Source: Cytophagales bacterium (lineage in GTDB: Bacteria > Bacteroidota > Bacteroidia > Cytophagales > Spirosomataceae). Taken from it: 64,000 bases of DNA. The notes beneath the pieces are model-generated. The model was given only the letters and a program-made list of their open reading frames with translations. It ran no database searches and was not told where the DNA came from. Below, one piece after another: positions 26,950 to 36,701 of this stretch. Positions within the stretch are counted from its first letter, which is position 1; every line of letters begins with the position of its first letter. The position numbers were made by a program, and so were the translations under genes. The DNA is taken from contig JAAFJE010000004.1 of the NCBI GenBank assembly GCA_013298025.1, positions 1-64,000 of the forward strand, given 5' to 3'.

Positions 26950-28329
26950 TTACGAAGCGTTTTCTATGACGGTGGCAAGTCGATTGTTGGATAAAAGCGT
27001 AGCGTTTCCCATGCTTGTTGGGGTAGCCATAAAAGGTTTTTCGTCGAACCTAAATTTATTAACGCCTACCATAATTTTACTGCCTGTAGTAAGTTTGTTT
27101 ACTCGTTGGGCATGATTGTCGGCTATGATTGCTTGTATCGTTCCTTGCTCAAAAGCCTTCATAATACCGCCTTGTGCTTCGATGCTTTGGAGCAAAACAA
27201 GGGCTTTTTCGGCCAAGGCAAAGGTAAGGTTTTCGATGAAATAACTGCCTGCCGAAGGGTCATTTACTTTGTCGAGATACGATTCTTCTTTCAAAATACT
27301 CGAAATATTGCGTGCCATGCGTTGTCCAAAATGGTCGGGTGTTTCAAAAGCGGCATTGTAGGCGTGTACTTGTAGGGCATCGCAACCGCCGATAATCCCT
27401 GCCATGGCTTCGGTCGTAGCCCTGAGCATATTGGTATTGGGCGTAAGGGCTGCATCGTAGTAAAACGAAGTATTGGCTTGGATATGAGGCAAGGGCGGAT
27501 TGGCTACGCCATAGCCTTGGATAAGCAATTGTTGCCACACATAGCGAAACGCCCTGATTTTGGCAATTTCAGTAAAATAGTCTGTTCCTACCGAAAGACT
27601 GATATGCAATTTGGCGAGAATCGTCGATAGCTCAATTTGGCGTTCGGTTAGTTCGTCGATATACACAAGGGCATTGGCTAAGGTAAAAGCTATTTCTTGT
27701 GCAGCACTGCCACCTGCCTGATGAAAAACTTCGGAACTTACCTGCAATACTTTCCACTGCGGATGCCCCGCCGTTTCGTTGAGCACTTGGGCGAGTTCGT
27801 CCCAAATGTTAGGGGCAATAGTTCCCGTTTGCATCCACTGTCCTAATACATCAAGCAGCATGCCGCCTTTCATTTGGTAAGGAATCAGCGTTTGAAGGGT
27901 TTGGAATAAATGGAGTGGATTTTCTTGAATTTTAAAGAAAACGGGCGATTCGGATAATTTGATTTTATGCAGTAATTTTTTATAATCGACTTCATTGACC
28001 AACCGATGTTGCAAATCAAACACAAGGGCATCTGCCCCTCGCTCAAGGGCTTCGAGGGCTTGGGCATTGGCACTGGCTTCGTCTTGCAACAGAATCGTTT
28101 CGAGGTTTTGCCATTGCCTTGCCGAGGCTGTATCTTGGGCTTGTTGTAGGGCTGCTAAGGGTACATGGGCGAGGTCGTCTTGTACAAAATAAGGTTCGAT
28201 AGCCAGTTGGTCTTCGGCTTGCCACACAAGCGTTTGCTCAAAGTCTTTTCCCTTTAAATCTTTGATAGCCTGTTTTTTCCAAAGCTCTTTGGTTGTCTTT
28301 GGAAACTCATCGAAAAGGTTAGATGCCAT
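26950..28329 (-). CDS. mutA: Methylmalonyl-CoA mutase, small subunit
   Basis: This is the non-catalytic partner of MutB. The 459-residue product has the mutase barrel fold (LVWQAEDQLAIEPYFVQDDL, ARNISSILKEESYLDKVNDPSAGSYFIENLT) but lacks the DGHDRG cobalamin motif. It is shorter than typical small subunits (about 600 residues) because the B12-domain relic is missing; the end reads cleanly, so this appears natural rather than a frameshift. It is the first gene of the mutA-mutB operon, divergent from dnaA, with a good promoter 100 nt upstream. Confidence 0.93.
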   Translation of the reverse strand: MASNLFDEFPKTTKELWKKQAIKDLKGKDFEQTLVWQAEDQLAIEPYFVQDDLAHVPLAALQQAQDTASARQWQNLETILLQDEASANAQALEALERGADALVFDLQHRLVNEVDYKKLLHKIKLSESPVFFKIQENPLHLFQTLQTLIPYQMKGGMLLDVLGQWMQTGTIAPNIWDELAQVLNETAGHPQWKVLQVSSEVFHQAGGSAAQEIAFTLANALVYIDELTERQIELSTILAKLHISLSVGTDYFTEIAKIRAFRYVWQQLLIQGYGVANPPLPHIQANTSFYYDAALTPNTNMLRATTEAMAGIIGGCDALQVHAYNAAFETPDHFGQRMARNISSILKEESYLDKVNDPSAGSYFIENLTFALAEKALVLLQSIEAQGGIMKAFEQGTIQAIIADNHAQRVNKLTTGSKIMVGVNKFRFDEKPFMATPTSMGNATLLSNNRLATVIENAS

Positions 28330-28429
28330 AAGCTAAAAAAATGCTAAAACATGAATAATTATGTTTGAAAAATGCTATCTTTTATCAAGAAATAATCAGA
28401 TAGCAACCTATCAGAAAATGAATACCAAA

Positions 28430-28461
28430 CAAATGTAGTAGCTGGGATTTTTTCTACCAAA
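28430..28461 (-). promoter_or_regulatory. Promoter of mutA-mutB
   Basis: On the minus strand: TTTG (28461-28458), 20-nt spacer, TACATTTG (28437-28430), matching the -33/-7 pattern of Bacteroidota. A 10-bp hairpin, GGGATTTTTT/AAAAAATCCC (28444-28468), overlaps the -33 side. Confidence 0.6.
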
Positions 28462-28595
28462 AAATCCCAAAAACTTGATAAAGATTAAGTTTTGATTGGA
28501 TTTTTTTTAGAAACATCCTACTCCCTTTCTTAGCCTTTCGCTAAAATCTTTGCAGGAAGTCGCTTGTTTCATTTTTTCTCAATGATAAAATTTAC

Positions 28596-28603
28596 TAATT
28601 TTG
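28596..28603 (+). promoter_or_regulatory. -7 promoter element of dnaA
   Basis: TAATTTTG is an exact TAnnTTTG match about 125 nt before the dnaA ATG. No DnaA-box cluster is visible in 28330-28727, so there is no sign of oriC here. Confidence 0.5.
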
Positions 28604-28727
28604 TGGCTTGAACTGGCTCCAATTAAATCATTGTTTTTTTACCCAAAAGATAAATGATTCACATACAGAGGTTTGCCTTTCAAACGTCTGAACAAATAGC
28701 CATCTTATAACATTGATACCCCCAACC

Positions 28728-30158
28728 ATGCAAACCGAAACAAGGCAAGTGTGGGCTAAGTGCCTCGACATCATTCGTCAAGAAGTGAACGAACAAAGCT
28801 TCAAGACATGGTTCGAACCCATAGTTCCTCTGAAAATTGTCCATAATACACTCACCATACAAGTCCCAAGCCAGTTTTTTTACGAATGGCTTGAGGAAAA
28901 TTATGTGCATGTTTTACGCAAAGCCATCGACTACACCTTGGGCCGTAATGGTATGTTGGAGTATTCAATTATTGTTGACCGTGGCGACCGCAAGAATCCA
29001 CCGATTGCCCTCAATGTACCCAATCAAAAGCCTACTACACCGCCTCCTACACAAAAACGCCCTGAACCGACGATTTACGAAAGTCCGTTTCAGTTGAAAG
29101 ATTTAGATTCGCTCGAACTCGATTCTTATTTGAATCCACATTATATGTTCGACAATTTTGTAGAAGGTGATTGCAACCGCTTGGGTCGCTCGGCTGGCTT
29201 GGCTGTGGCACAACGCCCGGGCGTAACGTCGTTTAATCCGCTTATGATTTATGGCGGTGTTGGGTTGGGCAAAACGCATTTGATACAAGCCATTGGCAAC
29301 TATATCAAAAACACTTATACCGATAAATTTGTGCTGTATGTGTCGTCTGAAAAGTTTGTCAACCAATTTATCAACGCCATTCGTAACAATACGCTGCAAG
29401 CATTTACCAATTTTTATATGCAAATAGACGTGTTGATTATCGACGATGTGCAGTTTTTGGCAGGAAAAGAAAAAACACAAGAGTCGTTTTTCCATATTTT
29501 CAACCATTTGCACCAGTCGGGTAAACAAATCATCATGTCGTCCGACCGTCCGCCTAGAGATTTGGCTGGGATGCAAGACCGTCTGCTTTCTCGTTTTAAA
29601 TGGGGCTTAACCGCCGACTTACAACAGCCCGATTTTGAAACCAGAATTGCTATTATTCAGAAGAAATTACAAGCCGATGGTATTTATATAAAAGACGAAG
29701 TGATTGAGTATCTGGCACATAGCATTGATACCAACGTGCGTGAACTAGAAGGTGTAATTGTTTCGTTGATGGCCCATGCTTCGCTCAATAGAAAAGAAAT
29801 TGACATGGATTTGGCGAGGGCTACGCTCAAAAACATTGTTGTTGACAGTGAAAAGGAAATCAGCGTTGATAATATTTTCGATGCCATTACGTCGCATTTC
29901 GATGTCACGATGGCCGATTTGAAAGGAAAAAGCCGTAAAAAAGAAACGGTTTTCCCTCGTCAGGTAGCTATGTACCTGATGAAAGAATTTACTGATTTGC
30001 CCCTGAAATCTATTGGTTATCATTTTGGTGGCCGTGACCACAGCACCGTTATCCACGCCGTACAGAACATCAGCGTATTGATTGATTCTGATGCCGAAGT
30101 GGAAAAAATGGTACAGAAATTATACAAGCATTTCAATCGAGTGCGTGTAAAAAGCTAA
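28728..30158 (+). CDS. dnaA: Chromosomal replication initiator DnaA
   Basis: DnaA binds origin boxes and opens DNA for replication. Domain I begins VWAKCLDIIRQEVNEQSFKTWFEPI. The AAA+ core carries Walker A GGVGLGKTH (176-184), Walker B VLIIDDVQFLAGKE and sensor VRELEGVI. Domain IV has the DNA-binding signature GGRDHSTVIHAV near the C-terminus. The track start (28713) is a TTG; the ATG at 28728 (MQTETRQVWAKC) fits the family start, giving 476 residues. dnaN, recF and rpmH are not adjacent, and neighbours are unrelated metabolic genes, an arrangement seen in many Bacteroidota. Confidence 0.98.
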   Translation: MQTETRQVWAKCLDIIRQEVNEQSFKTWFEPIVPLKIVHNTLTIQVPSQFFYEWLEENYVHVLRKAIDYTLGRNGMLEYSIIVDRGDRKNPPIALNVPNQKPTTPPPTQKRPEPTIYESPFQLKDLDSLELDSYLNPHYMFDNFVEGDCNRLGRSAGLAVAQRPGVTSFNPLMIYGGVGLGKTHLIQAIGNYIKNTYTDKFVLYVSSEKFVNQFINAIRNNTLQAFTNFYMQIDVLIIDDVQFLAGKEKTQESFFHIFNHLHQSGKQIIMSSDRPPRDLAGMQDRLLSRFKWGLTADLQQPDFETRIAIIQKKLQADGIYIKDEVIEYLAHSIDTNVRELEGVIVSLMAHASLNRKEIDMDLARATLKNIVVDSEKEISVDNIFDAITSHFDVTMADLKGKSRKKETVFPRQVAMYLMKEFTDLPLKSIGYHFGGRDHSTVIHAVQNISVLIDSDAEVEKMVQKLYKHFNRVRVKS

Positions 30159-30179
30159 GATAAACTCACGCTTCCTACC

Positions 30180-30503
30180 TTAGTTTTTTACTTTTTTGTC
30201 CTTTGTATAGGATACCTCCAAACGCACAGGAGGGTTATCAGAAAAATCGAGAATCGTATTAAATAAACCTTTTACCTTGGTGAAAAGGCTTTTCTTGGTG
30301 GTATCGCTTTTGTCGTCTTCTTTAAAAACAAATTTGATGCGTAGCTTTCTTTTGGGGTTATCAAGGGCATACACCACATCCCAAGGCTCATATACGTGAG
30401 CTTGTGCTGTGGGTGAAATTGATAAGCCTGCTATACTCAGCAGAATACCTAGCAAAAGGCTTCTGAGGTGTTTGTTTGTTGATTGATAGGGCATTTTTTT
30501 CAT
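30180..30503 (-). CDS. Small exported protein of unknown function
   Basis: A 107-residue product with a signal peptide (RSLLLGILLSIAGLSISPTAQA, cleavage likely after AQA). The mature part is a Lys/Asp-rich beta-type sequence (KRKLRIKFVFKEDDKSD, NPPVRLEVSYTKDKK). An alternative start is Met4. It is convergent with dnaA, with only 21 nt between stop codons and no visible terminator. Family not recognised. A TATTTTTG promoter-like element lies about 40 nt upstream (30540-30547). Confidence 0.7.
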   Translation of the reverse strand: MKKMPYQSTNKHLRSLLLGILLSIAGLSISPTAQAHVYEPWDVVYALDNPKRKLRIKFVFKEDDKSDTTKKSLFTKVKGLFNTILDFSDNPPVRLEVSYTKDKKVKN

Positions 30504-30714
30504 GAGTTAACTTGCTTTGTGTGGAGAGATAAGCATAAACAAAAATAAGGACTAAGCCTGACAAAACAACTTTTTTCGGTAAAATAGTAGTTGACTACTT
30601 GGTATAAAAAGCGATAAAAACAGTATTTCAGCTAAAAATGCCCTTCCGATGCTTCTTTTTTTATAAATCTCCTTATTTTTACTACACAAGTTTTTCTCAA
30701 CAAATGAATCATTC

Positions 30715-33162
30715 ATGAAAAAAAGTTTATCTCTCGTGCTATGCCTTTGGCTGATAGGCATTCTAGTACCGTCTTTTGCTCAAAAACTACCCAGTATCAC
30801 CGAAAAAACACAGGGTTTACAGAAATTTCAAGGCTTTTTCTCTTTTTATTGGGACGAAGACCAAGGAAAAGTTTGGTTAGAAATCGACAAATTCAATACC
30901 GAATTTTTGTATTATTCTTCGTTGCCAGCAGGCTTAGGCTCTAACGACATTGGGCTAGACAGAGGCTTGTTGGGCGATGAAAAGGTTGTCTTTTTTCAGA
31001 AAATTGGTCGTAAAATTTTACTCATCCAACCCAATCTCAAATACCGTGCGGTGTCAAACGATGCCAAGGAAAAAAGAGCCGTCGAACAATCGTTTGCCAC
31101 TTCGACCATTGCAGGCTTTGTGGCAGAAGCCGAAGAAAACGGCAAGGTGCTGATAGACCTCACCGACTTTTTATTAAACGATGCCCAAGGCATCAGCGAA
31201 CGCATCAAAGCCATGAAACAAGGCTCGTATTCGCTCGACAAAACACGCTCGGCGATGTATTTGCCTCGTACCAAAAGCTTTCCGATGAATACCGAATTTG
31301 AAGCTACGCTTACGTTTACTGGTGGCGACGACGCTGGTGACTTTGTGCGTTCGGTTGCTCCCAGTAGCGAAGCCCTAACGCTACGAGTACACCATAGCTT
31401 TGTACAATTGCCCGATGCCGACTACACGCCACGGGTATTCGACCCTCGTTCGAGCTTCAACGCCCTTAGCTATTTTGACTACGCTACGCCAGTATCTGAG
31501 CCAATCGACAAATATTTTATTGTACGCCATCGACTCAAAAAGAAAGACCCCAATGCCAAACTTTCCGAAGCGGTAAAGCCTATTGTGTATTACCTCGACA
31601 ACGGTACGCCAGAACCCATTCGCTCGGCTTTGTTGGAAGGTACATTGTGGTGGAACCAAGCGTTTGAAGCGGCTGGCTACAAAAATGCTTTCCAAGTAAA
31701 AGTACTACCCGACGATGCCGACCCGATGGATGCCCGCTACAACGTTATCAATTGGGTGCATCGTAGCACAAGGGGGTGGTCGTATGGGGCTTCTATCATC
31801 GACCCACGCACGGGCGAAATCATCAAAGGTCACGTAACGCTTGGCTCGCTGCGTGTACGACAAGATTACCTCATTGCCCAAGGATTATTGTCGCCTTTTG
31901 AAAAGGGCGAAAAACTCGACCCCGACAAAGACCCCATGCTCAAAATGGCTTTGTTGCGTTTGAAACAACTGGCGGCTCATGAAGTAGGGCATACGCTAGG
32001 CTTGATGCACAACTATTCGGCGAGTATCAATAATCGTGCATCTGTCATGGACTACCCACACCCTACCGTTAAGCTGAATGCCCAAGGCGAGGTCGATTTG
32101 TCGGATGCTTACGCTTATGGCATTGGCGAATGGGACAAAGTTTCGATTACTTTTGGCTACCAAGATTTTGCAAAAAACATAGATGAAAAGCAAGCGTTGA
32201 ACAAAATTCTGACTGATGCTACGCAAAAAGGGCTTTTGTTTTTGACAGATATAGACGCACGACCAGCAGGCAGTTTTAGTCCGAATGCTCATTTGTGGGA
32301 CAATGGTAAAGACCCTGTAGAAGAATTAAAAAATACCTTGGCGGTTCGGCAAAAGGCTTTGAGCAAATTTGGCGAAAATACCATTCGTAAAGGTGTGCCA
32401 ATGTCACACTTGGAAGATGCGCTGGTGCCAATTTACAATTACCATCGCTACCAAGTGGAGGCTGCTGCCAAAATCATCGGCTCGGTCGATTATCGTTATG
32501 CTTTGCGAGGCGACGGACAAACGCCCAATGCGTTGGTAAGTAAAGAACGCCAACAACAAGCCTTAGATGCCGTTTTGACAACCCTATCGCCCGAAGTGCT
32601 TACGTTGTCGGAAGACATTATCAAGCTCATTCCTGCTCGTCCTGCGGGTTATTGGCCGAGTAGAGAGTTGTTCAAAAAACGGACAGGAAGAGCCTTCGAC
32701 CCTTTGGCCGCTGCCGAAGCTGCCGCCGATTTTCCGCTACAATTTTTACTACAAACCGAACGTGCCAGTCGCATGGTCGAATATGAAGCACGTTATGGTA
32801 GTTTGGGTTTAGAAGAAATGTTGATGCAATTGATAGAAAAGACAATTAAAGCACCTAAAACCACTGGATTGGCTCGTAAAGTGCAGTTGCAAACCGAGCA
32901 GATTGTCCTAACGCACTTGATGGCCTTGAGCGTAAATGAAGCCAGTAATTACCAAGTAAGGGCTATTTGCAACAAAGTATTGAAAGAAGTAAAGACTTAC
33001 CTCGAAAGCCAAAAAAATACCAAGGAGTCAGACCTTCAAGCACATATCGACTACGCCCTCGACCGTTTGAAAAACCCATCGGCGGCAAAAGTAATTGTAC
33101 ATAAAGAACTCGCACCGGGTGCTCCTATTGGCACAACCGACATGGGTTGCGAGGAAAACTAA
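30715..33162 (+). CDS. Secreted zinc-dependent metalloprotease (DUF5117/DUF4953 type)
   Basis: An 815-residue exported protein with a signal peptide (MKKSLSLVLCLWLIGILVPSFA). The zinc site is the extended motif HEVGHTLGLMHN starting at His422. The N-terminal half (QGFFSFYWDEDQGKVWLEI, DRGLLGDEKVVFFQKIG) and the C-terminal helical part match the large metalloproteases widespread in Bacteroidota and annotated with DUF5117 and DUF4953. It probably degrades protein in the periplasm or outside the cell. The NTF2-like gene follows by 19 nt and may be cotranscribed. Confidence 0.93.
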   Translation: MKKSLSLVLCLWLIGILVPSFAQKLPSITEKTQGLQKFQGFFSFYWDEDQGKVWLEIDKFNTEFLYYSSLPAGLGSNDIGLDRGLLGDEKVVFFQKIGRKILLIQPNLKYRAVSNDAKEKRAVEQSFATSTIAGFVAEAEENGKVLIDLTDFLLNDAQGISERIKAMKQGSYSLDKTRSAMYLPRTKSFPMNTEFEATLTFTGGDDAGDFVRSVAPSSEALTLRVHHSFVQLPDADYTPRVFDPRSSFNALSYFDYATPVSEPIDKYFIVRHRLKKKDPNAKLSEAVKPIVYYLDNGTPEPIRSALLEGTLWWNQAFEAAGYKNAFQVKVLPDDADPMDARYNVINWVHRSTRGWSYGASIIDPRTGEIIKGHVTLGSLRVRQDYLIAQGLLSPFEKGEKLDPDKDPMLKMALLRLKQLAAHEVGHTLGLMHNYSASINNRASVMDYPHPTVKLNAQGEVDLSDAYAYGIGEWDKVSITFGYQDFAKNIDEKQALNKILTDATQKGLLFLTDIDARPAGSFSPNAHLWDNGKDPVEELKNTLAVRQKALSKFGENTIRKGVPMSHLEDALVPIYNYHRYQVEAAAKIIGSVDYRYALRGDGQTPNALVSKERQQQALDAVLTTLSPEVLTLSEDIIKLIPARPAGYWPSRELFKKRTGRAFDPLAAAEAAADFPLQFLLQTERASRMVEYEARYGSLGLEEMLMQLIEKTIKAPKTTGLARKVQLQTEQIVLTHLMALSVNEASNYQVRAICNKVLKEVKTYLESQKNTKESDLQAHIDYALDRLKNPSAAKVIVHKELAPGAPIGTTDMGCEEN

Positions 33163-33181
33163 TTAACCATATCTCAATTGT

Positions 33182-33613
33182 ATGAAAAAATATCTTTTAG
33201 TACTACTCTGTTTTGGTTTGATAAACAGTGTATTAGCTCAAAAAACAAGCGATAGAAAAGCGATTTTGTCCATTTTGGCAAGACAAAATCAGGCTTGGAA
33301 CAAAGGCGATGTAGTGACTTTTATGAAAGGCTACTGGGAATCGGATTCGTTGATGTACATAGGTAAAAATGGGGTAAAATATGGCTACCAAAATACCTTG
33401 GAGAGCTACCAAAAAAACTATCCCGATGCCGCCACGATGGGAACACTCAAGTTTGATATTCTGCACGTCAATTTTCTTGCCCCAACGGTTTGTTTGGTGG
33501 TTGGCAAATGGCATTTGACTCGTCCAGAAAAAGGCGATATAGGAGGACATTTTACCCTTACGTGGAAAAAAATCAAGGGGCAATGGGTGATTATCGCCGA
33601 CCATTCTTCGTAA
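33182..33613 (+). CDS. Exported NTF2-like/DUF4440 protein
   Basis: A 143-residue product with a signal peptide (MKKYLLVLLCFGLINSVLA) and an NTF2/SnoaL-type cone fold: ILARQNQAWNKGDVVTFMKGYWESDSLMYI, then strands ending GHFTLTWKKIKGQWVIIADHSS. DUF4440 members include ketosteroid isomerase-like enzymes and simple binding proteins; no catalytic pair can be fixed here. It lies 19 nt downstream of the metalloprotease gene. Confidence 0.85.
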   Translation: MKKYLLVLLCFGLINSVLAQKTSDRKAILSILARQNQAWNKGDVVTFMKGYWESDSLMYIGKNGVKYGYQNTLESYQKNYPDAATMGTLKFDILHVNFLAPTVCLVVGKWHLTRPEKGDIGGHFTLTWKKIKGQWVIIADHSS

Positions 33614-33616
33614 ACA

Positions 33617-33775
33617 ATTGAGTGAGTTAGTGAATTGTGAGTTAGTGAATTATTGTATAAATATTTGAAAATCAAATGATTATACATTTTTCTGATTGAA
33701 GTAAGTTTATATGATTATTTATCTACAGCTAACAAATTCACAATTAACTAACTCACCATTCGCTAATTCGCTTCT
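33617..33775. repeat. Nested inverted repeat between convergent genes
   Basis: An outer pair related to GTGAGTTAGTGAATT (33622 on) and AATTCACAATTAACTAACTC (33736 on) encloses a hairpin TGTATAA (33654-33660), ATTTG/CAAAT, TTATACA (33680-33686). It lies between the NTF2-like gene and hflX, overlaps the hflX stop and probably terminates both. Its arms resemble the middle of the dispersed repeat at 53801 and 62092. Confidence 0.5.
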
Positions 33776-35034
33776 ATATTATCGGTAGGAGCGAGCCAGT
33801 TCGGGAATATCCTGAAATGTTTTTCCTTGACCAACGCCAGCAATTTTTCTCTCAAATCGTCTAGGTTTTCTTTTTGTTCTGCCGAAATAAAAACAGCCAA
33901 AGGCTTGGGCTCATGAAGATAAGTGTTTTTCAGAAAACTGGTTACTTTTTCTATTCTACTTTCTTGTGTATCAGGCTCTTGTATGGTATTTTCGGCTTCT
34001 GGCGTAACCTCCCAATCGGCTTGCTCGATTGTCACCATTTCTTTTTCATGTTCAAACAAATCTATTTTGTTGAATACCAGAATCGTAGGTTTGTCGCTTG
34101 CCCCAATTTCGGCTAAAGTGGTATTTACTACGTCTATCTGTTCTTCGTAGTTCGGATGCGAAATATCCACTACGTGAATCAAAATATCTGCTTCTCGCAC
34201 TTCGTCGAGGGTCGATTTAAACGACTCAATCAACATCGTGGGCAGTTTACGAATAAACCCTACGGTATCCGACAGCAAAAACGGGATAGCGTCAACGGTC
34301 ACTTTACGCACGGTAGCATCAACGGTGGCAAAAAGTTTGTTTTCGGCAAAGACATCGGCTTTTGCCAAGCGACGCATCAAGGTCGATTTACCTACGTTGG
34401 TATAGCCTACCAACGAAACACGCACCATGCGGTCACGGTTTTTACGTTGCGTAAAGGCTTGTTTGTCGATTTGCTTCAATTTTTCTTTCAAAAACGAAAT
34501 ACGGTCGTTGGCAATACGGCGGTCGGTTTCGAGTTCTTTTTCACCTGGACCACGCATCCCAACGCCCCCTCTTTGCTTGGAAAGGTGGGTCCACATACGG
34601 GTAAGGCGTGGCAATACGTACTGTTGCTGGGCCAATTCTACTTGCGTTTTGGCTTGTACGGTTTGGGCACGCATGGCAAAGATATTGAGAATCAGCAAGC
34701 TGCGGTCGAGTACTTTTACCTCTTTATTAAATTTGGTAAATTCGGCTTCGATGTTTCGTACCTGAATCGGTGAAAGCTCATCGTCGAAAATAACCATATC
34801 TACATCGTTATCAATCACATACATAATAATATCTTGCAGTTTTCCTTTGCCTACATACGTGCGTGTATCGGGCTTTTCGAGCTTTTGCGTAAAAGTATAT
34901 AAGGTTTTGATACGAGAAGTATCGGCCAAAAAAGCCAATTCATCAAGGTACTCGTTGGTTTGTTCGTAAGATTGTTTTTGTGTTTGTACCGCCACCAGTA
35001 CGGCGGTTTCATTTTCTTTATATGTACTGTGCAT
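33763..35034 (-). CDS. hflX: GTPase HflX (ribosome-splitting factor)
   Basis: HflX binds the 50S subunit and rescues stalled or heat-damaged ribosomes. The N-terminal HflX domain is visible (DTRTYVGKGKLQDI, VIFDDELSPIQVRNIE), then the linker KQRGGVGMRGPGEKELETD, and a G domain with G1 GYTNVGKST, G3 DTVGFI and G4 NKID. The ORF track starts 29 codons upstream in a poor leader; ATG 35034 (MHSTYKENETAVLVAVQ) matches the family, giving 423 residues. A modest insertion rich in Glu/Thr lies between G4 and the C-terminus. It is monocistronic. Confidence 0.95.
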   Translation of the reverse strand: MHSTYKENETAVLVAVQTQKQSYEQTNEYLDELAFLADTSRIKTLYTFTQKLEKPDTRTYVGKGKLQDIIMYVIDNDVDMVIFDDELSPIQVRNIEAEFTKFNKEVKVLDRSLLILNIFAMRAQTVQAKTQVELAQQQYVLPRLTRMWTHLSKQRGGVGMRGPGEKELETDRRIANDRISFLKEKLKQIDKQAFTQRKNRDRMVRVSLVGYTNVGKSTLMRRLAKADVFAENKLFATVDATVRKVTVDAIPFLLSDTVGFIRKLPTMLIESFKSTLDEVREADILIHVVDISHPNYEEQIDVVNTTLAEIGASDKPTILVFNKIDLFEHEKEMVTIEQADWEVTPEAENTIQEPDTQESRIEKVTSFLKNTYLHEPKPLAVFISAEQKENLDDLREKLLALVKEKHFRIFPNWLAPTDNIEAN

Positions 35035-35364
35035 AAAAATAGCCATTAAAAGTAGTTGCAACGCCAAGCATAAAGGCGGTGTTTGGGTTGAATAATTGTT
35101 GGAAACCAAGCATAAAAGCACGCCATTATAAGCACAATCACCTGCTCATAATCATAAGGCAATACAATAAGCTTATTGAAACGAATGTGTGCTTACTGAG
35201 AAGTAAGCTTTCGGAAGCATGAGAATGATGATTAAAAATTCATGGCAGTAATGCTCAAATAAAGCGTTTAATAATTGGGAAGCAAAAATAATAGATTTTT
35301 TGATAAGTAACAATCGAAATGCAGTTTATTGAAAGTAGAATCTGTTTTTGGCACAACAAACACA

Positions 35365-35403
35365 AAAAACGCCGTTGGAGTATTGCAACTCAACGGCGTT
35401 TTT
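35365..35403 (-). terminator. Terminator of pgeF
   Basis: AAAAACGCCGTTG (35365-35377) pairs with CAACGGCGTTTTT (35391-35403). It has A/T tails on both sides, so it can work in both directions. It lies about 90 nt after the pgeF stop. The rest of 35035-35491 shows no gene. Confidence 0.75.
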
Positions 35404-35491
35404 GATACAACTATCACTCAGGCATGGCAATGCCCACCAAGCAACTATTGGTTTGCTTGTGTTTTCAAAGGGGCTTCAGCATAGATTTTGC

Positions 35492-36247
35492 TTAGATAGA
35501 CTCTTCTTCGCTACGGATGCCAATGATGGCTACAAAGCGGCCTGTTTTACCTCTTTCTTTGCGATGTGAGAAATAGTCGTGGTTATCAATAATAGTAGAA
35601 TAAGGAGAGACTTCAATTTGTGTTTCAGGAATGCCACAGGCAAGGAGTTGACCTTGATTGGCTTTTTTCAAATCAATGAAAAACTTGTTGCGTTCGGAGT
35701 CATACCTTTTGAACGCTGGCATAAATTCTTCGGCTACATCGGCACTTACTTCAAAAGAGCGTTCGTCGATACAAGTGCCCACATAGGCATAACAGTCGGC
35801 TGGGTTTGTCCCAAATTCTTCTTGCATTCGTTGAATAGCCTTGGCGGTTATTTGTTTGACAGTGCCTCGCCAGCCCGCATGAACAGCCGCTACGGCTTCC
35901 TTCACAGGGTCATAAATTAAGACAGGTGTACAATCGGCAACGGTAACGGATACATATACGCCTTTGCGTTCGGTTACTAAAGCATCGTATCCATCGTAGG
36001 CTTTTCCTCGGGTGGCTACTACAACTTCGTCGCTATGGGTTTGATGTGCGTGGGCAATGCGTCGCTCGCCGATGCCCAATGCACTGAAAAATAAGCGGCG
36101 GTTTTGTAGTACAATCTCTTTTTTATCACCAGAGTACAGCCCTAAATTTAATGAAGCGTAAGGTTTTTCACTTATTCCCCCGTGACGGGTACTTTCGGCA
36201 GCAACAAGATTCGGAAACTGCTGAAAGATTTGTGGTTTTTTAAACAT
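35492..36247 (-). CDS. pgeF: Peptidoglycan editing factor PgeF (YfiH, DUF152)
   Basis: A 251-residue cytosolic protein of the YfiH/laccase-domain family. Metal-site motifs are VTVADCTPVLIYD and AAVHAGWRGTVKQI, with an upstream His in HAHQTHSDEVVV. E. coli PgeF removes wrongly incorporated L-serine from UDP-MurNAc peptides; older annotations call it polyphenol oxidase. The full length is present and starts MFKKPQIFQQF. It is monocistronic with its own terminator. Confidence 0.93.
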   Translation of the reverse strand: MFKKPQIFQQFPNLVAAESTRHGGISEKPYASLNLGLYSGDKKEIVLQNRRLFFSALGIGERRIAHAHQTHSDEVVVATRGKAYDGYDALVTERKGVYVSVTVADCTPVLIYDPVKEAVAAVHAGWRGTVKQITAKAIQRMQEEFGTNPADCYAYVGTCIDERSFEVSADVAEEFMPAFKRYDSERNKFFIDLKKANQGQLLACGIPETQIEVSPYSTIIDNHDYFSHRKERGKTGRFVAIIGIRSEEESI

Positions 36248-36701
36248 AAATTATAAGCTTTAAATAATTCCCAGTTACAAAATTACGAGAATATCAAGAT
36301 GTCAGTAATTCCACGCCATAATTATGACAGAAGCGGATTTTTTAGGATTAAAAAAATATAATCTTTTTTTTAAAACAGCTTAATTATACGTATCTGGGTT
36401 TGTATAAAAAAGATGAAAATAGCCTGAGATGAAACAACTTCTTTCGCCAAGCATTTTGTGGATAATACCCAAATACATAATAGACTAGCAGAAATAGCTT
36501 TTCGTTGGTGCGGTGACAAGACTTTTATAAGAATACCGAATTGTGTACAGGAATAGCTATAATCGGTTTTGAAAAAATACAATACAAGAAAAAATCCGAT
36601 GCTTCCCTTCATAAATAACTACAGAAACGCTGTAAAGTGCGTATATTCGTCATCATATTTTTATGATAAACGATACATTTCATTAAACAAACCTTTCTTA
36701 C
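36248..36701. other. Intergenic region between divergent pgeF and M28 genes
   Basis: 454 nt, AT-rich. It includes TGTGGATAA (36458-36466), a single perfect DnaA-box match, and a TATATTCG stretch about 55 nt before the M28 start that loosely resembles a -7 element. No gene or strong hairpin is seen. Confidence 0.4.

Noticed and set aside
28330-28727. oriC next to dnaA
   Set aside because: No DnaA-box cluster is visible and dnaN/recF are not adjacent.
35348-35569. 73-aa plus-strand ORF after pgeF
   Set aside because: It runs through the pgeF terminator hairpin and into antisense pgeF sequence.
36458-36466. Perfect DnaA box (TGTGGATAA) in an intergenic region, and another inside the hairpin at 5943-5978
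   Set aside because: Single isolated matches in 64 kb are expected by chance; no cluster or AT-rich unwinding element accompanies them.
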